Positions 27,858-37,236 are shown, counted from the first letter of the stretch. The stretch: 64,000 nucleotides of DNA from Anaerolineales bacterium (GCA_020060235.1 JAGVAO010000061.1:1-64000); one strand, 5' to 3'. The notes: generated from the sequence alone by a model not told the origin. Program-made: numbers and translations.

Positions 27858-28505
27858 TCAGGCAGCCTGGGTGGGGAGTTTGGTCTTTTCGGCCAGCGTA
27901 TCGAGGCCGCGATTGACGAGGAAAACCAGCACAAAATAAATCAGCGCGGCAGCGCCAAAGGCCAGCATCGGCTGCTGGGTGGTGGCGCTCAACTGCTGGG
28001 CGCGGCGCAAAATTTCAGGCACACCCAGGGCATAGACCAGCGAAGAATCCTTCAAGACAATCGAAGCCTCGTTCGACCAGGGTGGGATGGCAATTCTCAG
28101 CGCCTGGGGCAGGATGATGTTCCGAATGGCCTGCCAGCGACTCATCCCGATGGCCCGCGCGGCAGTCATCTGCCCGCCGCTGATGGAGAGCAGCGCCCCG
28201 CGCAGGATTTCCATCTGGTAGGCCGAACTGATGATGCCCAGCGAAACCGAACCGGCCCAGAAAGGCGTCAGGTTGACAACGTTGCCAGACAGGATGAAAT
28301 ATAAGATGAAAAGCAACACCACCGGCGGCACGCCGCGCATCAACAGGCTGTAAGCCGCTGAAAGGCGTTTGAGCCAGGGGCCGCCATAGGTGTTGACCAG
28401 CGCCAGTCCCAATCCCAGCGCCAGCCCGGCAGGCAGGGCCACCAGTGTGACCGCGATGGTTATCGAAACCCCTTGCAGGATGTATGAAAAGAAATTTTGC
28501 AGCAT
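27858..28505 (-). CDS. Polar amino acid ABC transporter permease
   Basis: MLQNFFSYILQGVSITIAVTLVALPAGLALG, LLMRGVPPVVLLFILYFIL. Confidence 0.9.
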   Translation of the reverse strand: MLQNFFSYILQGVSITIAVTLVALPAGLALGLGLALVNTYGGPWLKRLSAAYSLLMRGVPPVVLLFILYFILSGNVVNLTPFWAGSVSLGIISSAYQMEILRGALLSISGGQMTAARAIGMSRWQAIRNIILPQALRIAIPPWSNEASIVLKDSSLVYALGVPEILRRAQQLSATTQQPMLAFGAAALIYFVLVFLVNRGLDTLAEKTKLPTQAA

Positions 28506-28525
28506 GGGCCTCCCAAAATAAAAAA

Positions 28526-28552
28526 CCTGGCAGGCTGGGGCAGCCTGCCAGG
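28526..28552. promoter_or_regulatory. Intercistronic hairpin cctggcaggct-ggggc-agcctgccagg
   Basis: 11-bp perfect stem between the binding-protein gene and the first permease gene. Confidence 0.6.
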
Positions 28553-28562
28553 CCATGGGTAA

Positions 28563-29354
28563 CTATTGACCGAAGTGTTTGAGCGCCAGGGCTTCGATGA
28601 AGCCTTCCGCTTCGAGTTGGGCGATGACCTCGTTAATCGCCTGGCCCAGTTCGGTTGCGCCCTCGGGGATGACGATGTTCATCGGGCCGCTCGACACAAC
28701 GCCTTCATAGACGATTTTCAGCCCGCCCAATTGCGCGGCCAGGGCCTTCATCGGCACGGAGTCGGCCATCATCACATCGATGCGGCCATTTTTCAGGTCA
28801 AGCGCGGCCTGGTCGGCACGGTCGTAGCGGAACAGGTTGGCTTCAGCCAACAAACCTTCGTCCACCAGCCCGGTCAGCCAGCCATCCTGCGTGGTTCCGT
28901 TCTGCACGCCCACTTTGTAGGCGGCCACATCTTCAGGAGCCTGGATGCTCCCGGCGAAGCCATCGGCCACCGCGAAGGCGTCTTCACCGTCGTAGTAGGT
29001 GTCGCTGAAATCCACCACCTGGTCGCGCTCTTCGGTGTAGTTGAAGGCCGAGATGGAAATATCAATCTTGCCCTCCTGCACACCGGCAATCAGGCTATCG
29101 AAGGGCATATCGACCCACTCGACCTTGACGCCCAGGCGCTTGGCAATCTCTTCCATCAGTTCGATGTCGAACCCGGCCTTGTTGCCGCTCTCGTCGATAT
29201 ACTCGAAGGGCGGATAGTCTGCGCTGGTGCCGACTTTGATGACCCCGGCCTTCTTGATGACGTCGAGTTGACTGCCCCCCGCCGCGCCGCCGCAGGCCGC
29301 GAGCAGCAGGCTCATTACAAGTACCAGGGCAAACCAAAAATACAGGCGTTTCAT
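28563..29354 (-). CDS. Amino acid ABC transporter substrate-binding lipoprotein
   Basis: Lipobox LLLAACGG, GVIKVGTSADYPPFEYIDESGNKAGFDIELMEEIAKRLG. Confidence 0.93.
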   Translation of the reverse strand: MKRLYFWFALVLVMSLLLAACGGAAGGSQLDVIKKAGVIKVGTSADYPPFEYIDESGNKAGFDIELMEEIAKRLGVKVEWVDMPFDSLIAGVQEGKIDISISAFNYTEERDQVVDFSDTYYDGEDAFAVADGFAGSIQAPEDVAAYKVGVQNGTTQDGWLTGLVDEGLLAEANLFRYDRADQAALDLKNGRIDVMMADSVPMKALAAQLGGLKIVYEGVVSSGPMNIVIPEGATELGQAINEVIAQLEAEGFIEALALKHFGQ

Positions 29355-29572
29355 ACAGGTTTCCTTCCTTTCTGTGTTGGGGAAATCTTCCGCATTGCGG
29401 AGATTTTTACAATAGCACGCCCGACAGGCCGCCGCAAGTGCAAAATGTCACGCACAAAACGGGTATTTATCAGGATATTCGGCAAAGCCCTGGCCTCGCA
29501 ATTGCGCCACCGCAGCCTTTTCGGATATACTGTGCCGGTTGCACATTCCTCCCCCAAAACTCCCCTTCAAAT

Positions 29573-30469
29573 ATGCCCCTCCTCGGTGAACTTTCCGCAT
29601 TACTGACGTCTTTTTGCTGGGCCATGAGCGCGGTCGGCTTTAGCAATGCCACCCGCGAATTCGGCTCACAGGTCACCAATCGCTTGCGAGTCGTGCTGGC
29701 GCTGGTCGCGCTCATCCTGATTAATGCCGTCCTGTACGGCAAACCCATCCCCTACGATGCCGGTCTCGACCGTTGGGGCTGGCTGGCGCTTTCGGGCGTT
29801 GTCGGGCTGGCGCTGGGGGATGCCTTCCTGTTCAGCGCCTACCGTTATATCGGCCCCCGTCTTGGGCTGCTGCTTCTCAGCCTGGCCCCGGTCTTCGGAG
29901 CGTTCGCCGCCTGGGCTTTTTTCGGCGAGACCCTCAGCCCGGTTCAAATTCTCGGCATTGTCATCACCCTCGGCGGAATCTCTTGGGTGGTGCTGGTACG
30001 CGACGAAAGCGGCACGCAAAACCGGCGCGACTGGCGCAAGGGCGTGCTGTTCGGGGTGCTGGCCGCGCTCGGCCAGGCCCTCGGACTGGTGCTCTCCAAA
30101 CAGGCCATGGGAAACGACTTCTCCCCCTTCGCCGCCACCCTGATTCGCATGATTGCCGCCGTCGCCAGCCTGTGGATTTTGGCCGCCTTCCAGGGACAGG
30201 CCGTCAAAACGGTCAAAACCGTCCTCGCCACCCCGAAGGGATTGCGCTGGGCCGTCTTTGGCGCATTCTTTGGGCCGGTTTTCGGCGTCTCGGCCTCGCT
30301 GCTGGCCGTCCAGCACACGGCGGTCGGGGTTGCCAGCACCATCATGGCCCTGCCGCCAATCATCATGCTGCCCATCAGTTACTTTTTCTATAAAGAGAAA
30401 CTCAACTGGCAATCGGTTCTCGGCACGCTGGTCGCCATCAGCGGCGTGGCGTTGTTGTTTTTACGGTAG
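29573..30469 (+). CDS. EamA/DMT family transporter
   Basis: Duplicated EamA-like TM halves; MPLLGELSALLTSFCWAMSAVGFSNATREFG. Confidence 0.88.
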   Translation: MPLLGELSALLTSFCWAMSAVGFSNATREFGSQVTNRLRVVLALVALILINAVLYGKPIPYDAGLDRWGWLALSGVVGLALGDAFLFSAYRYIGPRLGLLLLSLAPVFGAFAAWAFFGETLSPVQILGIVITLGGISWVVLVRDESGTQNRRDWRKGVLFGVLAALGQALGLVLSKQAMGNDFSPFAATLIRMIAAVASLWILAAFQGQAVKTVKTVLATPKGLRWAVFGAFFGPVFGVSASLLAVQHTAVGVASTIMALPPIIMLPISYFFYKEKLNWQSVLGTLVAISGVALLFLR

Positions 30470-30495
30470 GGGCGCAGCAATGCTGCGCCCCTACG
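30467..30495. repeat. Palindrome GTAGGGGCGCAGCAATGCTGCGCCCCTAC
   Basis: Near-perfect palindrome overlapping the EamA stop codon; ends shared with the element at 55414. Confidence 0.75.
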
Positions 30496-30499
30496 ATGG

Positions 30500-31747
30500 A
30501 TGAAAAATATGACCATTTACCCCCTCACCGCCCTGCGCGCCCTGGCCTTGCACGCCACCCGGCTGGATACCCCCAACGGGAGCGAGCCGCTCGCCAGCCT
30601 GGATTCCATCTACGAAACAGTAAACCACCTCGGCGCGGTGCAGATTGACACCCTGCAAATGGTCGCCCGCGCTCATTACCTGACCCTCTGGTCGCGGCAC
30701 GGGGACTATGACCGCGCCCTCTTCGACCGCCTGGCCTTCGACCCGTCTGAACGGCGCATTTTCGAGGGCTGGCAGCACGCCGCCTGTTACATCCCGACCA
30801 GCGAGTATCGCTACCAGATGCCGCAGCAGCGCAGTTTACGCGAAAACCCGTCCAACTGGTACACGCGCTGGCTGAACGACATCCATCACAAAGAGACGGT
30901 CGATTTTGTGCGCGAACGCATCCGGCGCGAGGGCGCGCTGCGCGTCTCCGATTTCGAGCGCGGCGACCACCCGCCCGGCGCATGGTGGAACTGGCGCCCG
31001 GCCAAGGTGGCGCTCGAATACCTGTTTGCCTTTGGCGACCTGATGATTGCCGACCGGGTCAAGTTCCAGCGCGCCTACGACCTGGCCGAGCGAGTCCTGC
31101 CCGAATGGGCCGACCGCACCGAGCCGACCGCCGAGGAGCGCGACCGCTTCTGGCTGGAGCGCGGCGCAAAAGCCCTGGGCGTCAGCCTGCCGCGCAACCC
31201 CGCCGATTACACCTGGATGAAACTGACCAAAGCCCGCCCCCTGCTGGCCGACCTGCTGCGAAACGGAATCCTGGTCGAGGTGCAGGGCGAAACGCTGACG
31301 GGTGTGCAAACGCTGCTCGTCCACCGCGACCAGGCCGAAGTCCTGGAGCGAGCGGCCAACGGCGAAATCCGCCCGCAGCGCACCACCTTCCTGAATCCCT
31401 TCGACAACCTGTGGTGGGCGCAGGGGCGCGACGAGGCCTTTTGGGGCTTCCGCCAGCGGCTGGAGGCCTATGTGCCCGCGCCGAAGCGGATTTACGGCTA
31501 CTTCTGCCTGCCGATTCTGCACCACGACCGGCTGGTGGGGCGCTTCGACCCGAAGATGGAGCGCAAAACCGGCCTGCTGCGCCTGAAAGCCCTGCACCTT
31601 GAGCCGGGCATCGCGCCCGATGACGAACTGACCGCCGATGTGGCCGCGGCCCTGCGCGATTTTATGCGGTTTCATGGGGCAAAGGATTTGGTCATCGAGG
31701 CCAGCAACCCGCCAGGGTTTGGCGAAAAACTGGCAAAGGCCCTGTAA
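30500..31747 (+). CDS. Winged-helix (HTH_42, YcaQ/AlkX-like) DNA glycosylase
   Basis: LGAVQIDTLQMVARAHYLTLWSR (Q-I-D), HAACYIPTSEYRYQMP, RTTFLNPFDNLWWAQGRDEAFWGF. Confidence 0.75.
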   Translation: MKNMTIYPLTALRALALHATRLDTPNGSEPLASLDSIYETVNHLGAVQIDTLQMVARAHYLTLWSRHGDYDRALFDRLAFDPSERRIFEGWQHAACYIPTSEYRYQMPQQRSLRENPSNWYTRWLNDIHHKETVDFVRERIRREGALRVSDFERGDHPPGAWWNWRPAKVALEYLFAFGDLMIADRVKFQRAYDLAERVLPEWADRTEPTAEERDRFWLERGAKALGVSLPRNPADYTWMKLTKARPLLADLLRNGILVEVQGETLTGVQTLLVHRDQAEVLERAANGEIRPQRTTFLNPFDNLWWAQGRDEAFWGFRQRLEAYVPAPKRIYGYFCLPILHHDRLVGRFDPKMERKTGLLRLKALHLEPGIAPDDELTADVAAALRDFMRFHGAKDLVIEASNPPGFGEKLAKAL

Positions 31748-31796
31748 AACTTGAATTCGGGATAAGACTTTTAGGCCCGATTTTGCTTAATATTTT

Positions 31797-31860
31797 CACG
31801 CAAAGCCGCAAAGTGTGCAAAGAAAACCAAAAAAACTTGGCGGTCTTTGCGGCTTTCCCG
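31797..31860. repeat. GCAAAG-word array with partial opposite-orientation copy (CTTTGCGGCTTT)
   Basis: cacgcaaagccgcaaagtgtgcaaag ... cttggcggtctttgcggctttcc. Confidence 0.75.
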
Positions 31861-31940
31861 AAGGACACCGGGACGGTGTGCGCGAGAAAAAACACAAAAG
31901 GTAGCCGGGGATTCTTGTTCCGACGTGTGTTATAAAACCA

Positions 31941-31966
31941 AAAACCACCCCAATGGGTGGTTTTTT
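31941..31966 (-). terminator. Probable terminator of tRNA-Leu
   Basis: gggtgg/ccaccc hairpin followed by a U-run on the minus strand, just downstream of the tRNA. Confidence 0.65.
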
Positions 31967-31995
31967 GATTGTCTCAGGTATAATCCTTGAGCGTT

Positions 31996-32080
31996 TGGTG
32001 CCGAAGGAGGGAATCGAACCCTCACTCCTTACGGAACACGATTTTGAGTCGTGCGCGTCTGCCAGTTCCGCCACTCCGGC
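31996..32080 (-). tRNA. tRNA-Leu(CAA), CCA encoded
   Basis: gccggagtggcggaactggcagacgcgcacgactcaaaatcgtgttccgtaaggagtgagggttcgattccctccttcggcacca. Acceptor stem, T-loop, anticodon loop ctCAAaa and long variable arm are present. Confidence 0.95.
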
Positions 32081-32130
32081 AAAAATTGTGTCGCGCCCGC
32101 AAGTATACCACTCTCAAGTTTAAGGTCAAG

Positions 32131-33183
32131 ATGAAACTCGGAATTATCGGACTCCCCCAATCTGGAAAAACTACGCTCTTTAACGCCCTGACCCGCAACG
32201 ACACGCCCACCCACGCCTCGGCGGGGCGCATCGAAGTCCACAATGCTGTTGTGGACGTGCCCGACCCGCGCGTCGACAAACTCTCGGGCATGTTCAACCC
32301 CAAGAAAACCATCTACGCCAAAGTCGCCTACGCCGACATCGCCGGGCTGGACGGCTCGAAAAGCGGCATCTCTGGCACCCTGCTCAACACGCTGACGCAG
32401 ATGGACGGCTTCCTGAACGTTGTGCGCTGCTTCGAGGATGAAAACGTCCCGCACCCCAGCGGCTCGGTCGACCCGGCCCGCGACCTGGATTCGATGCTCT
32501 CGGAACTGCTGCTCAACGACCTGATTGCCGTCGAGCGCAAACTCGAAAAACTGGCCGACGAGCGCAGGAAAGGCGGGACGGATAAGGCCCTCAACGCCCG
32601 CCAGACCGAACTCTTCGAGCGGCTTCTGGCCGCGCTGAACGAAAACCAGCCGCTGCGCAGCCTTGAATTTTCTCCCGACGAACAAAAGGAACTCGCCAGT
32701 TTCGGGCTGTTGACCCGCAAACCCGTGCTGACGGTTTTCAACCTGGGCGAGGGACAGCAAACCCCGTCCCTGGCGCTCGACCATCCCTCAGTGGCGTTGA
32801 TGGGCAAACTGGAAATGGAAATTGCCCAACTCTCGCCCGAAGACGCGGCCCTGTTCATGGAAGAATACGACATCGACGAACCCAGCCTGAACAAGATGAT
32901 TCGCCTGTCGTACGACCTGCTCGGCCTGCAATCCTTCTTCACCGTCGGCCCCGACGAATGCCGGGCCTGGACGGTGCGGCGCGGCGCGACCGCCCCTGAA
33001 GCGGCTGGCGAAATCCACTCTGACCTGCAAAAGGGATTCATCCGCGCCGAGGTGACAGCCTACACCGACCTGGTCGAACTGGGCGGGCTGGTGGAGGCCA
33101 AGGCCAAAGGCAAACTGCGGCTGGAAGGCAAGGAGTACATCGTCAAAGACGGCGATGTGTTGAATATCCGGTTTAATAATTAG
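32131..33183 (+). CDS. ychF: Redox-regulated ATPase/GTPase YchF
   Basis: MKLGIIGLPQSGKTTLFNALT, DVPDPRVDKLSGMF, C-terminal TGS-like domain (KGFIRAEVTAYTDL, VKDGDVLNIRFN). Confidence 0.95.
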   Translation: MKLGIIGLPQSGKTTLFNALTRNDTPTHASAGRIEVHNAVVDVPDPRVDKLSGMFNPKKTIYAKVAYADIAGLDGSKSGISGTLLNTLTQMDGFLNVVRCFEDENVPHPSGSVDPARDLDSMLSELLLNDLIAVERKLEKLADERRKGGTDKALNARQTELFERLLAALNENQPLRSLEFSPDEQKELASFGLLTRKPVLTVFNLGEGQQTPSLALDHPSVALMGKLEMEIAQLSPEDAALFMEEYDIDEPSLNKMIRLSYDLLGLQSFFTVGPDECRAWTVRRGATAPEAAGEIHSDLQKGFIRAEVTAYTDLVELGGLVEAKAKGKLRLEGKEYIVKDGDVLNIRFNN

Positions 33184-33185
33184 CC

Positions 33186-33773
33186 TTGTTCGACCCGCTG
33201 GCCTACCTGCTCGAAAATATCTCCTGGTACGACCCCATCTACAACATTGCCTGGGTGCTGTTCATGGTCTATGCTTTAACCCTGCCGCCCCTGCTGTTGT
33301 GGATTTTCAAACTGCCGCTGCTGCGCGATGTGCTGCCGTCACGCCCCTGGGCTTTCCAGCGCGAGACCTATGCCCACCTGCTCGGGGCGGCGTTTGTCAT
33401 TTTCTCGTTTCGACTGATTCCGTACTGGATTTTCAACGACAAGATGCTGCACTTCCTGGGCGGCGGGATAGCCATTGCGCTGGTCTATGAGTATTTCGCG
33501 CTCAACTTCGACCTGGCCCGGGGGCGCGGAATCGTCAGCCTGCGCCCGCTGGCGGGGAACAAACCCGCGCTGCTGGCAGCCAACCTGCTCCTGCTGGTCT
33601 TGTTTGCCTCGTTTTTCAGCGTCTTTTCAGAGTTGTATGAATTCGTCTCAAAATATGTAATGGGCTACCAGTTTGACTCGAGCGGCTTCGACACCTGGAT
33701 GGATATCCTGGCCAACCTGGCCGGGGCGCTGGTCGGTTACCTGGGAATCTGGTTATGGAAAGCAAACAGGTGA
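33186..33773 (+). CDS. Hypothetical multi-pass membrane protein (TTG start)
   Basis: Hydrophobic ORF coupled to ychF; ELYEFVSKYVMGYQFDSSGFDTWMDILANLAGALVGY. Confidence 0.7.
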   Translation: MFDPLAYLLENISWYDPIYNIAWVLFMVYALTLPPLLLWIFKLPLLRDVLPSRPWAFQRETYAHLLGAAFVIFSFRLIPYWIFNDKMLHFLGGGIAIALVYEYFALNFDLARGRGIVSLRPLAGNKPALLAANLLLLVLFASFFSVFSELYEFVSKYVMGYQFDSSGFDTWMDILANLAGALVGYLGIWLWKANR

Positions 33774-33800
33774 CAGTCACGTTGAACGTGACTGTCACCT
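33768..33800. repeat. Palindrome AGGTGACAGTCACGTT-G-AACGTGACTGTCACCT
   Basis: Perfect 16-bp arms overlapping the TGA stop of the preceding gene. Confidence 0.9.
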
Positions 33801-33907
33801 GCGGTCTGAAAATACGGGTGGTTTGTTTCACGTTAGCTCCGAGAGAACGTAAAAACCACATCTCAAATAGAAAACAGGAAGTATGGCGCAAATAATTCAC
33901 CGCTTTT

Positions 33908-34267
33908 TTACAAAAGCGCCGCAATGTCAAAAGCAACCCAACCCTTTAGCGCTATTTTTTCAACATCCGCTAAAAACATATCAATAGATCGGTTATGAAC
34001 ATCCGTAGGGGTTTCTTGACAAAATTCAATTGAATCAAATTCATGAAAACAATGATCGTATGTTGTCATTTTGGATGCGAGAAACAGAAAAACTTCAGGA
34101 ATTCCAATCTGACTTGCAACAAATTGACTGTCTGGCAAAAAAGCGCGCAATAAACGCGCCTCTATGTTTGGTGGGGAAATCTCTTTGGGGTTGGAAAATA
34201 CCACTTCCCCCCATTTTTTGAAATTTGCACCGTCTCGGTAAAGGTAATTGAAACGAACGCATTTCAT
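33908..34267 (-). CDS. Hypothetical protein, partner of the HNH gene
   Basis: 119 aa ORF beginning 3 nt after the HNH stop; no recognised domain. Confidence 0.6.
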   Translation of the reverse strand: MKCVRFNYLYRDGANFKKWGEVVFSNPKEISPPNIEARLLRAFLPDSQFVASQIGIPEVFLFLASKMTTYDHCFHEFDSIEFCQETPTDVHNRSIDMFLADVEKIALKGWVAFDIAALL

Positions 34268-34270
34268 CTG

Positions 34271-35032
34271 CTATGCTCGAAAAATATTATTATTGTGATA
34301 GCTCAAGAATTCATTCTGCGGCTTAAACCGCGTCGGCATATGAATTTGAGCATTGTCGTAGCGTAGCAAAAAATCTTGAACTGCAGAGTTCGATGTGTTT
34401 TTTATTGCAGGAGAAATTTTCACTCGAAAATCGGGTGTTACAGTCATCAAACCACGGTCAAATGCTCGATCATGGATGACATTCAGGCATAGACCATTTT
34501 GTGGATTAACGCGATTTTGAGTATCAATAGACCACGGCACAATATGACTTGCATTCAAAAGCTCTGGCAAGCTCAAACCGGTAATACAACAACGATAATC
34601 ATAAGCGGCAAGAACGGCCTTGCGAAAAAAACTCTGATTTACCCGTGTTTTCACAACCGATTCACGCTCTTTTCCTTCCGGCAAATCAGACAGAGATATT
34701 TCTGATACTACTTCAACCGGCTTTCCAGCCAGGTTTGCCAGCAACTTTTCACTCTCAAAACTTAATTGCTCCCAATTTTGATTAAATTCATTCCAAATTT
34801 CAGTGTCAAGACGACTACCATGTGTAGCTCCCGCAATTTGTCTCTCTTTTAAAGTGGGATCAAGGCTTGCAAAGTTTGCCAATTTCCAAGATACGGCCGA
34901 AGTAGTACGCCCAATTATTTCTGCCAGCTTAATAATTTCAGGATTATGAATGTGGATTCGCCCGAATGGGGTTTTGCAATAAAGATTGAAGGCAAGAATC
35001 AACTCATTACGAGTCCAATTTTTCTTTGTCAT
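34271..35032 (-). CDS. HNH endonuclease (HNH_2-like restriction nuclease)
   Basis: YDYRCCITGLSLPELLNASHIVPWSID...NPQNGLCLNVIHDRAFDRGLMTV; N-terminal NELILAFNLYCKTPFGRIHIHNPEI. Confidence 0.85.
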   Translation of the reverse strand: MTKKNWTRNELILAFNLYCKTPFGRIHIHNPEIIKLAEIIGRTTSAVSWKLANFASLDPTLKERQIAGATHGSRLDTEIWNEFNQNWEQLSFESEKLLANLAGKPVEVVSEISLSDLPEGKERESVVKTRVNQSFFRKAVLAAYDYRCCITGLSLPELLNASHIVPWSIDTQNRVNPQNGLCLNVIHDRAFDRGLMTVTPDFRVKISPAIKNTSNSAVQDFLLRYDNAQIHMPTRFKPQNEFLSYHNNNIFRA

Positions 35033-35317
35033 CGAATTTCTCTCTTCAACAATCGATCAAAATAACACAAACTTTTGTTCATTTTACATCATGTGGTGTT
35101 TGTCATGGTCAATATCTTATTCTCCGGTCGTCTATAGGTCTACGGACTATGAGTCACAATGCGAGATTTAATAAAAACACAACAACAAGAATCCAACTAA
35201 AATTGTTGCAGTTGTGTTTTGTGCTAATAAGCACTCATTTTGTCGGCAAGTTGGCCGGGCTGTAAGGCCGGAAGTTGCACCCCGATAGGACTCCCGCCTG
35301 AAAAGAATATCAAAACA

Positions 35318-35348
35318 GGAGACAGCCACTTTGAAAGTGACTGTCCCC
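35318..35348. repeat. Imperfect palindrome GGAGACAGCCACTTT-G-AAAGTGACTGTCCCC related to 33768-33800
   Basis: Shares GACAG(T/C)CAC.TT ... AA.GTGACTGTC with the other element. Confidence 0.8.
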
Positions 35349-35455
35349 AATACCATCCGTCCCCAACCCTGGCAAACGACGCCAAAAAAGGGACTTTCCC
35401 CGAATCCCTGATAAAATTAGGCAAACGTCTAACCCACACTTAAAGGAGTATTTCT

Positions 35456-37216
35456 ATGACCGTTAGCCTTTCCCCCTGGAGCCTGACCGACCTTTTCCCG
35501 GCCCCCGACGCGCCGGAACTGGAATCCGCTTTTGGGGAACTTGAAAAACAGGTTGCGGAATTCGAACAGTTCCGCACTGAGTTAAATCCCGGCATGGACG
35601 TGGAACGCTTCATGGAAATCCTCGAGCATTCCGAAAAGACCACTCGCCTGGCACACCGCGTCTACGGCTTTGCCGGGCTGATGTTCTCTGCCGACACCCA
35701 GAACCAGACCGCCATGGCGCTCATGGGACGCGTGCAGCAGTTCTTTGCCGAAATGGAAAACCGCGCCCTGTTCTTCAGCCTGTGGTGGAAAGACCTCGAC
35801 GACGCCAGCGTCAAACGCTTCCTCGATGTTTCGGGCGATTATCGGTATTACCTCGAAGCCCTGCGCCTGCAAAAGCCGCACACCCTGAGCGAGCCGGAAG
35901 AAAAGATTGTCAACCTGAAAAACGTCACCGGGGTCGGGGCATTGACCAACCTGTACGACTCGATTACCAACCGCTACACCTTCAAACTCGAAGTGGATGG
36001 CGAAACGAAAGAACTGACTCGCGGCGAGTTGATGTCCTACGTCCGCATGGCCGACCCCGACCTGCGCGCCGCTGCCTACCGCGAACTGTACCGCGTCTAC
36101 GGCGACGACGGCCCCATCCTCGGGCAGATGTACCAGACCGTCGTCCGCGACTGGCGAAACGAGAACGTCAGCCTGCGCAAACACGCCAACCCCATCGCCG
36201 CCCGCAACCTGGGCAACGATATTCCCGATGAAGCCGTCGACGCGCTGCTGGATGTCGCCCAGAAGAACGCGGTCGTCTTCCAGCGCTTCTTCAAAATCAA
36301 GGCCCGCCTGCTCGGCATGGACAAGTTGCGCCGCTACGATGTCTACGCCCCGGTCAGCAAATCGAGCAAGGAATATGCCTTCGACAAGGCCGCCCAAATG
36401 GTGCTCGAATCGTTCTCCGATTTCCACCCCGATTTCGGCAAACAGGCCAAACGCGTTTTTGACGATAATCACCTCGACAGTGAAGTCCGCAAGGGAAAAC
36501 GCGGCGGCGCGTTCTGCTGGACGGTCGAACCCGCCCTGACGCCCTGGGTGCTGGTCAACTACCAGGGCAAAGGCGACGACGTTGCCACCCTGGCCCACGA
36601 ACTCGGTCACGCCATCCACTCGATGATGGCCGAGGAGCATACCGCCTTTACCCAGCATTCCTGCCTGCCGCTGGCCGAAACCGCCTCCACCTTCGGCGAG
36701 ATGATGCTCATCGACCGCCTGATGGCCGAGGAAAAAGACCCGGCCGTGCGGCGCGACATGCTCTTCCGCCAGATTGACGACAACTACGCCACCATCATGC
36801 GCCAGTCCTTCTTCGCCCTGTTCGAGAAACAGGCCCACGAGATGGTGCAGAACAACGCCTCCGTGGACGACCTGGCCGCGGCTTACATGGAGAATCTCAA
36901 AATCCAGTTTGGCGACGCGGTCGAAGTCAGCGACGAGTTCAAGTGGGAGTGGGTCAGCATCCCGCACATCTACCACACCCCCTTCTACGTCTATGCCTAC
37001 GCCTTCGGGCAACTGCTGGTGCTGGCGCTCTACAAACAGTTCAAGGCCGAGGGCGAATCGTTCAAGCCCAAATATATGAAACTGCTGGCCGCGGGCGGCT
37101 CTGAATCGCCCGAAAAGATTCTCAAAGAATCCGGCATCGACATCCGCAGCGCGGCCTTCTGGCAGGGCGGCTTCGACGTGCTGGCGGGCATGGTGGACGA
37201 ACTCGAAAAACTGTAA
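35456..37216 (+). CDS. M3 family oligoendopeptidase (PepF-like)
   Basis: DVATLAHELGHAIHSMMAEEHTAF (HExxH), ETASTFGEMMLIDRL. Confidence 0.93.
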   Translation: MTVSLSPWSLTDLFPAPDAPELESAFGELEKQVAEFEQFRTELNPGMDVERFMEILEHSEKTTRLAHRVYGFAGLMFSADTQNQTAMALMGRVQQFFAEMENRALFFSLWWKDLDDASVKRFLDVSGDYRYYLEALRLQKPHTLSEPEEKIVNLKNVTGVGALTNLYDSITNRYTFKLEVDGETKELTRGELMSYVRMADPDLRAAAYRELYRVYGDDGPILGQMYQTVVRDWRNENVSLRKHANPIAARNLGNDIPDEAVDALLDVAQKNAVVFQRFFKIKARLLGMDKLRRYDVYAPVSKSSKEYAFDKAAQMVLESFSDFHPDFGKQAKRVFDDNHLDSEVRKGKRGGAFCWTVEPALTPWVLVNYQGKGDDVATLAHELGHAIHSMMAEEHTAFTQHSCLPLAETASTFGEMMLIDRLMAEEKDPAVRRDMLFRQIDDNYATIMRQSFFALFEKQAHEMVQNNASVDDLAAAYMENLKIQFGDAVEVSDEFKWEWVSIPHIYHTPFYVYAYAFGQLLVLALYKQFKAEGESFKPKYMKLLAAGGSESPEKILKESGIDIRSAAFWQGGFDVLAGMVDELEKL

Positions 37217-37236
37217 TCCAAAATAAACGATAAACG

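Noticed and set aside
31987-32130. N-terminal extension of YchF (MSVWCRRRESNPHSLRNTILSRARLPVPPLRQ...)
   Set aside because: It is the antisense translation of tRNA-Leu; the true start is MKLGIIGLPQSGKT at 32131.
33908-35032. Toxin-antitoxin assignment for the HNH gene and its partner
   Set aside because: HNH_2 nuclease architecture is typical of restriction enzymes and the partner shows no antitoxin DNA-binding motif; only a generic defence hypothesis is kept.
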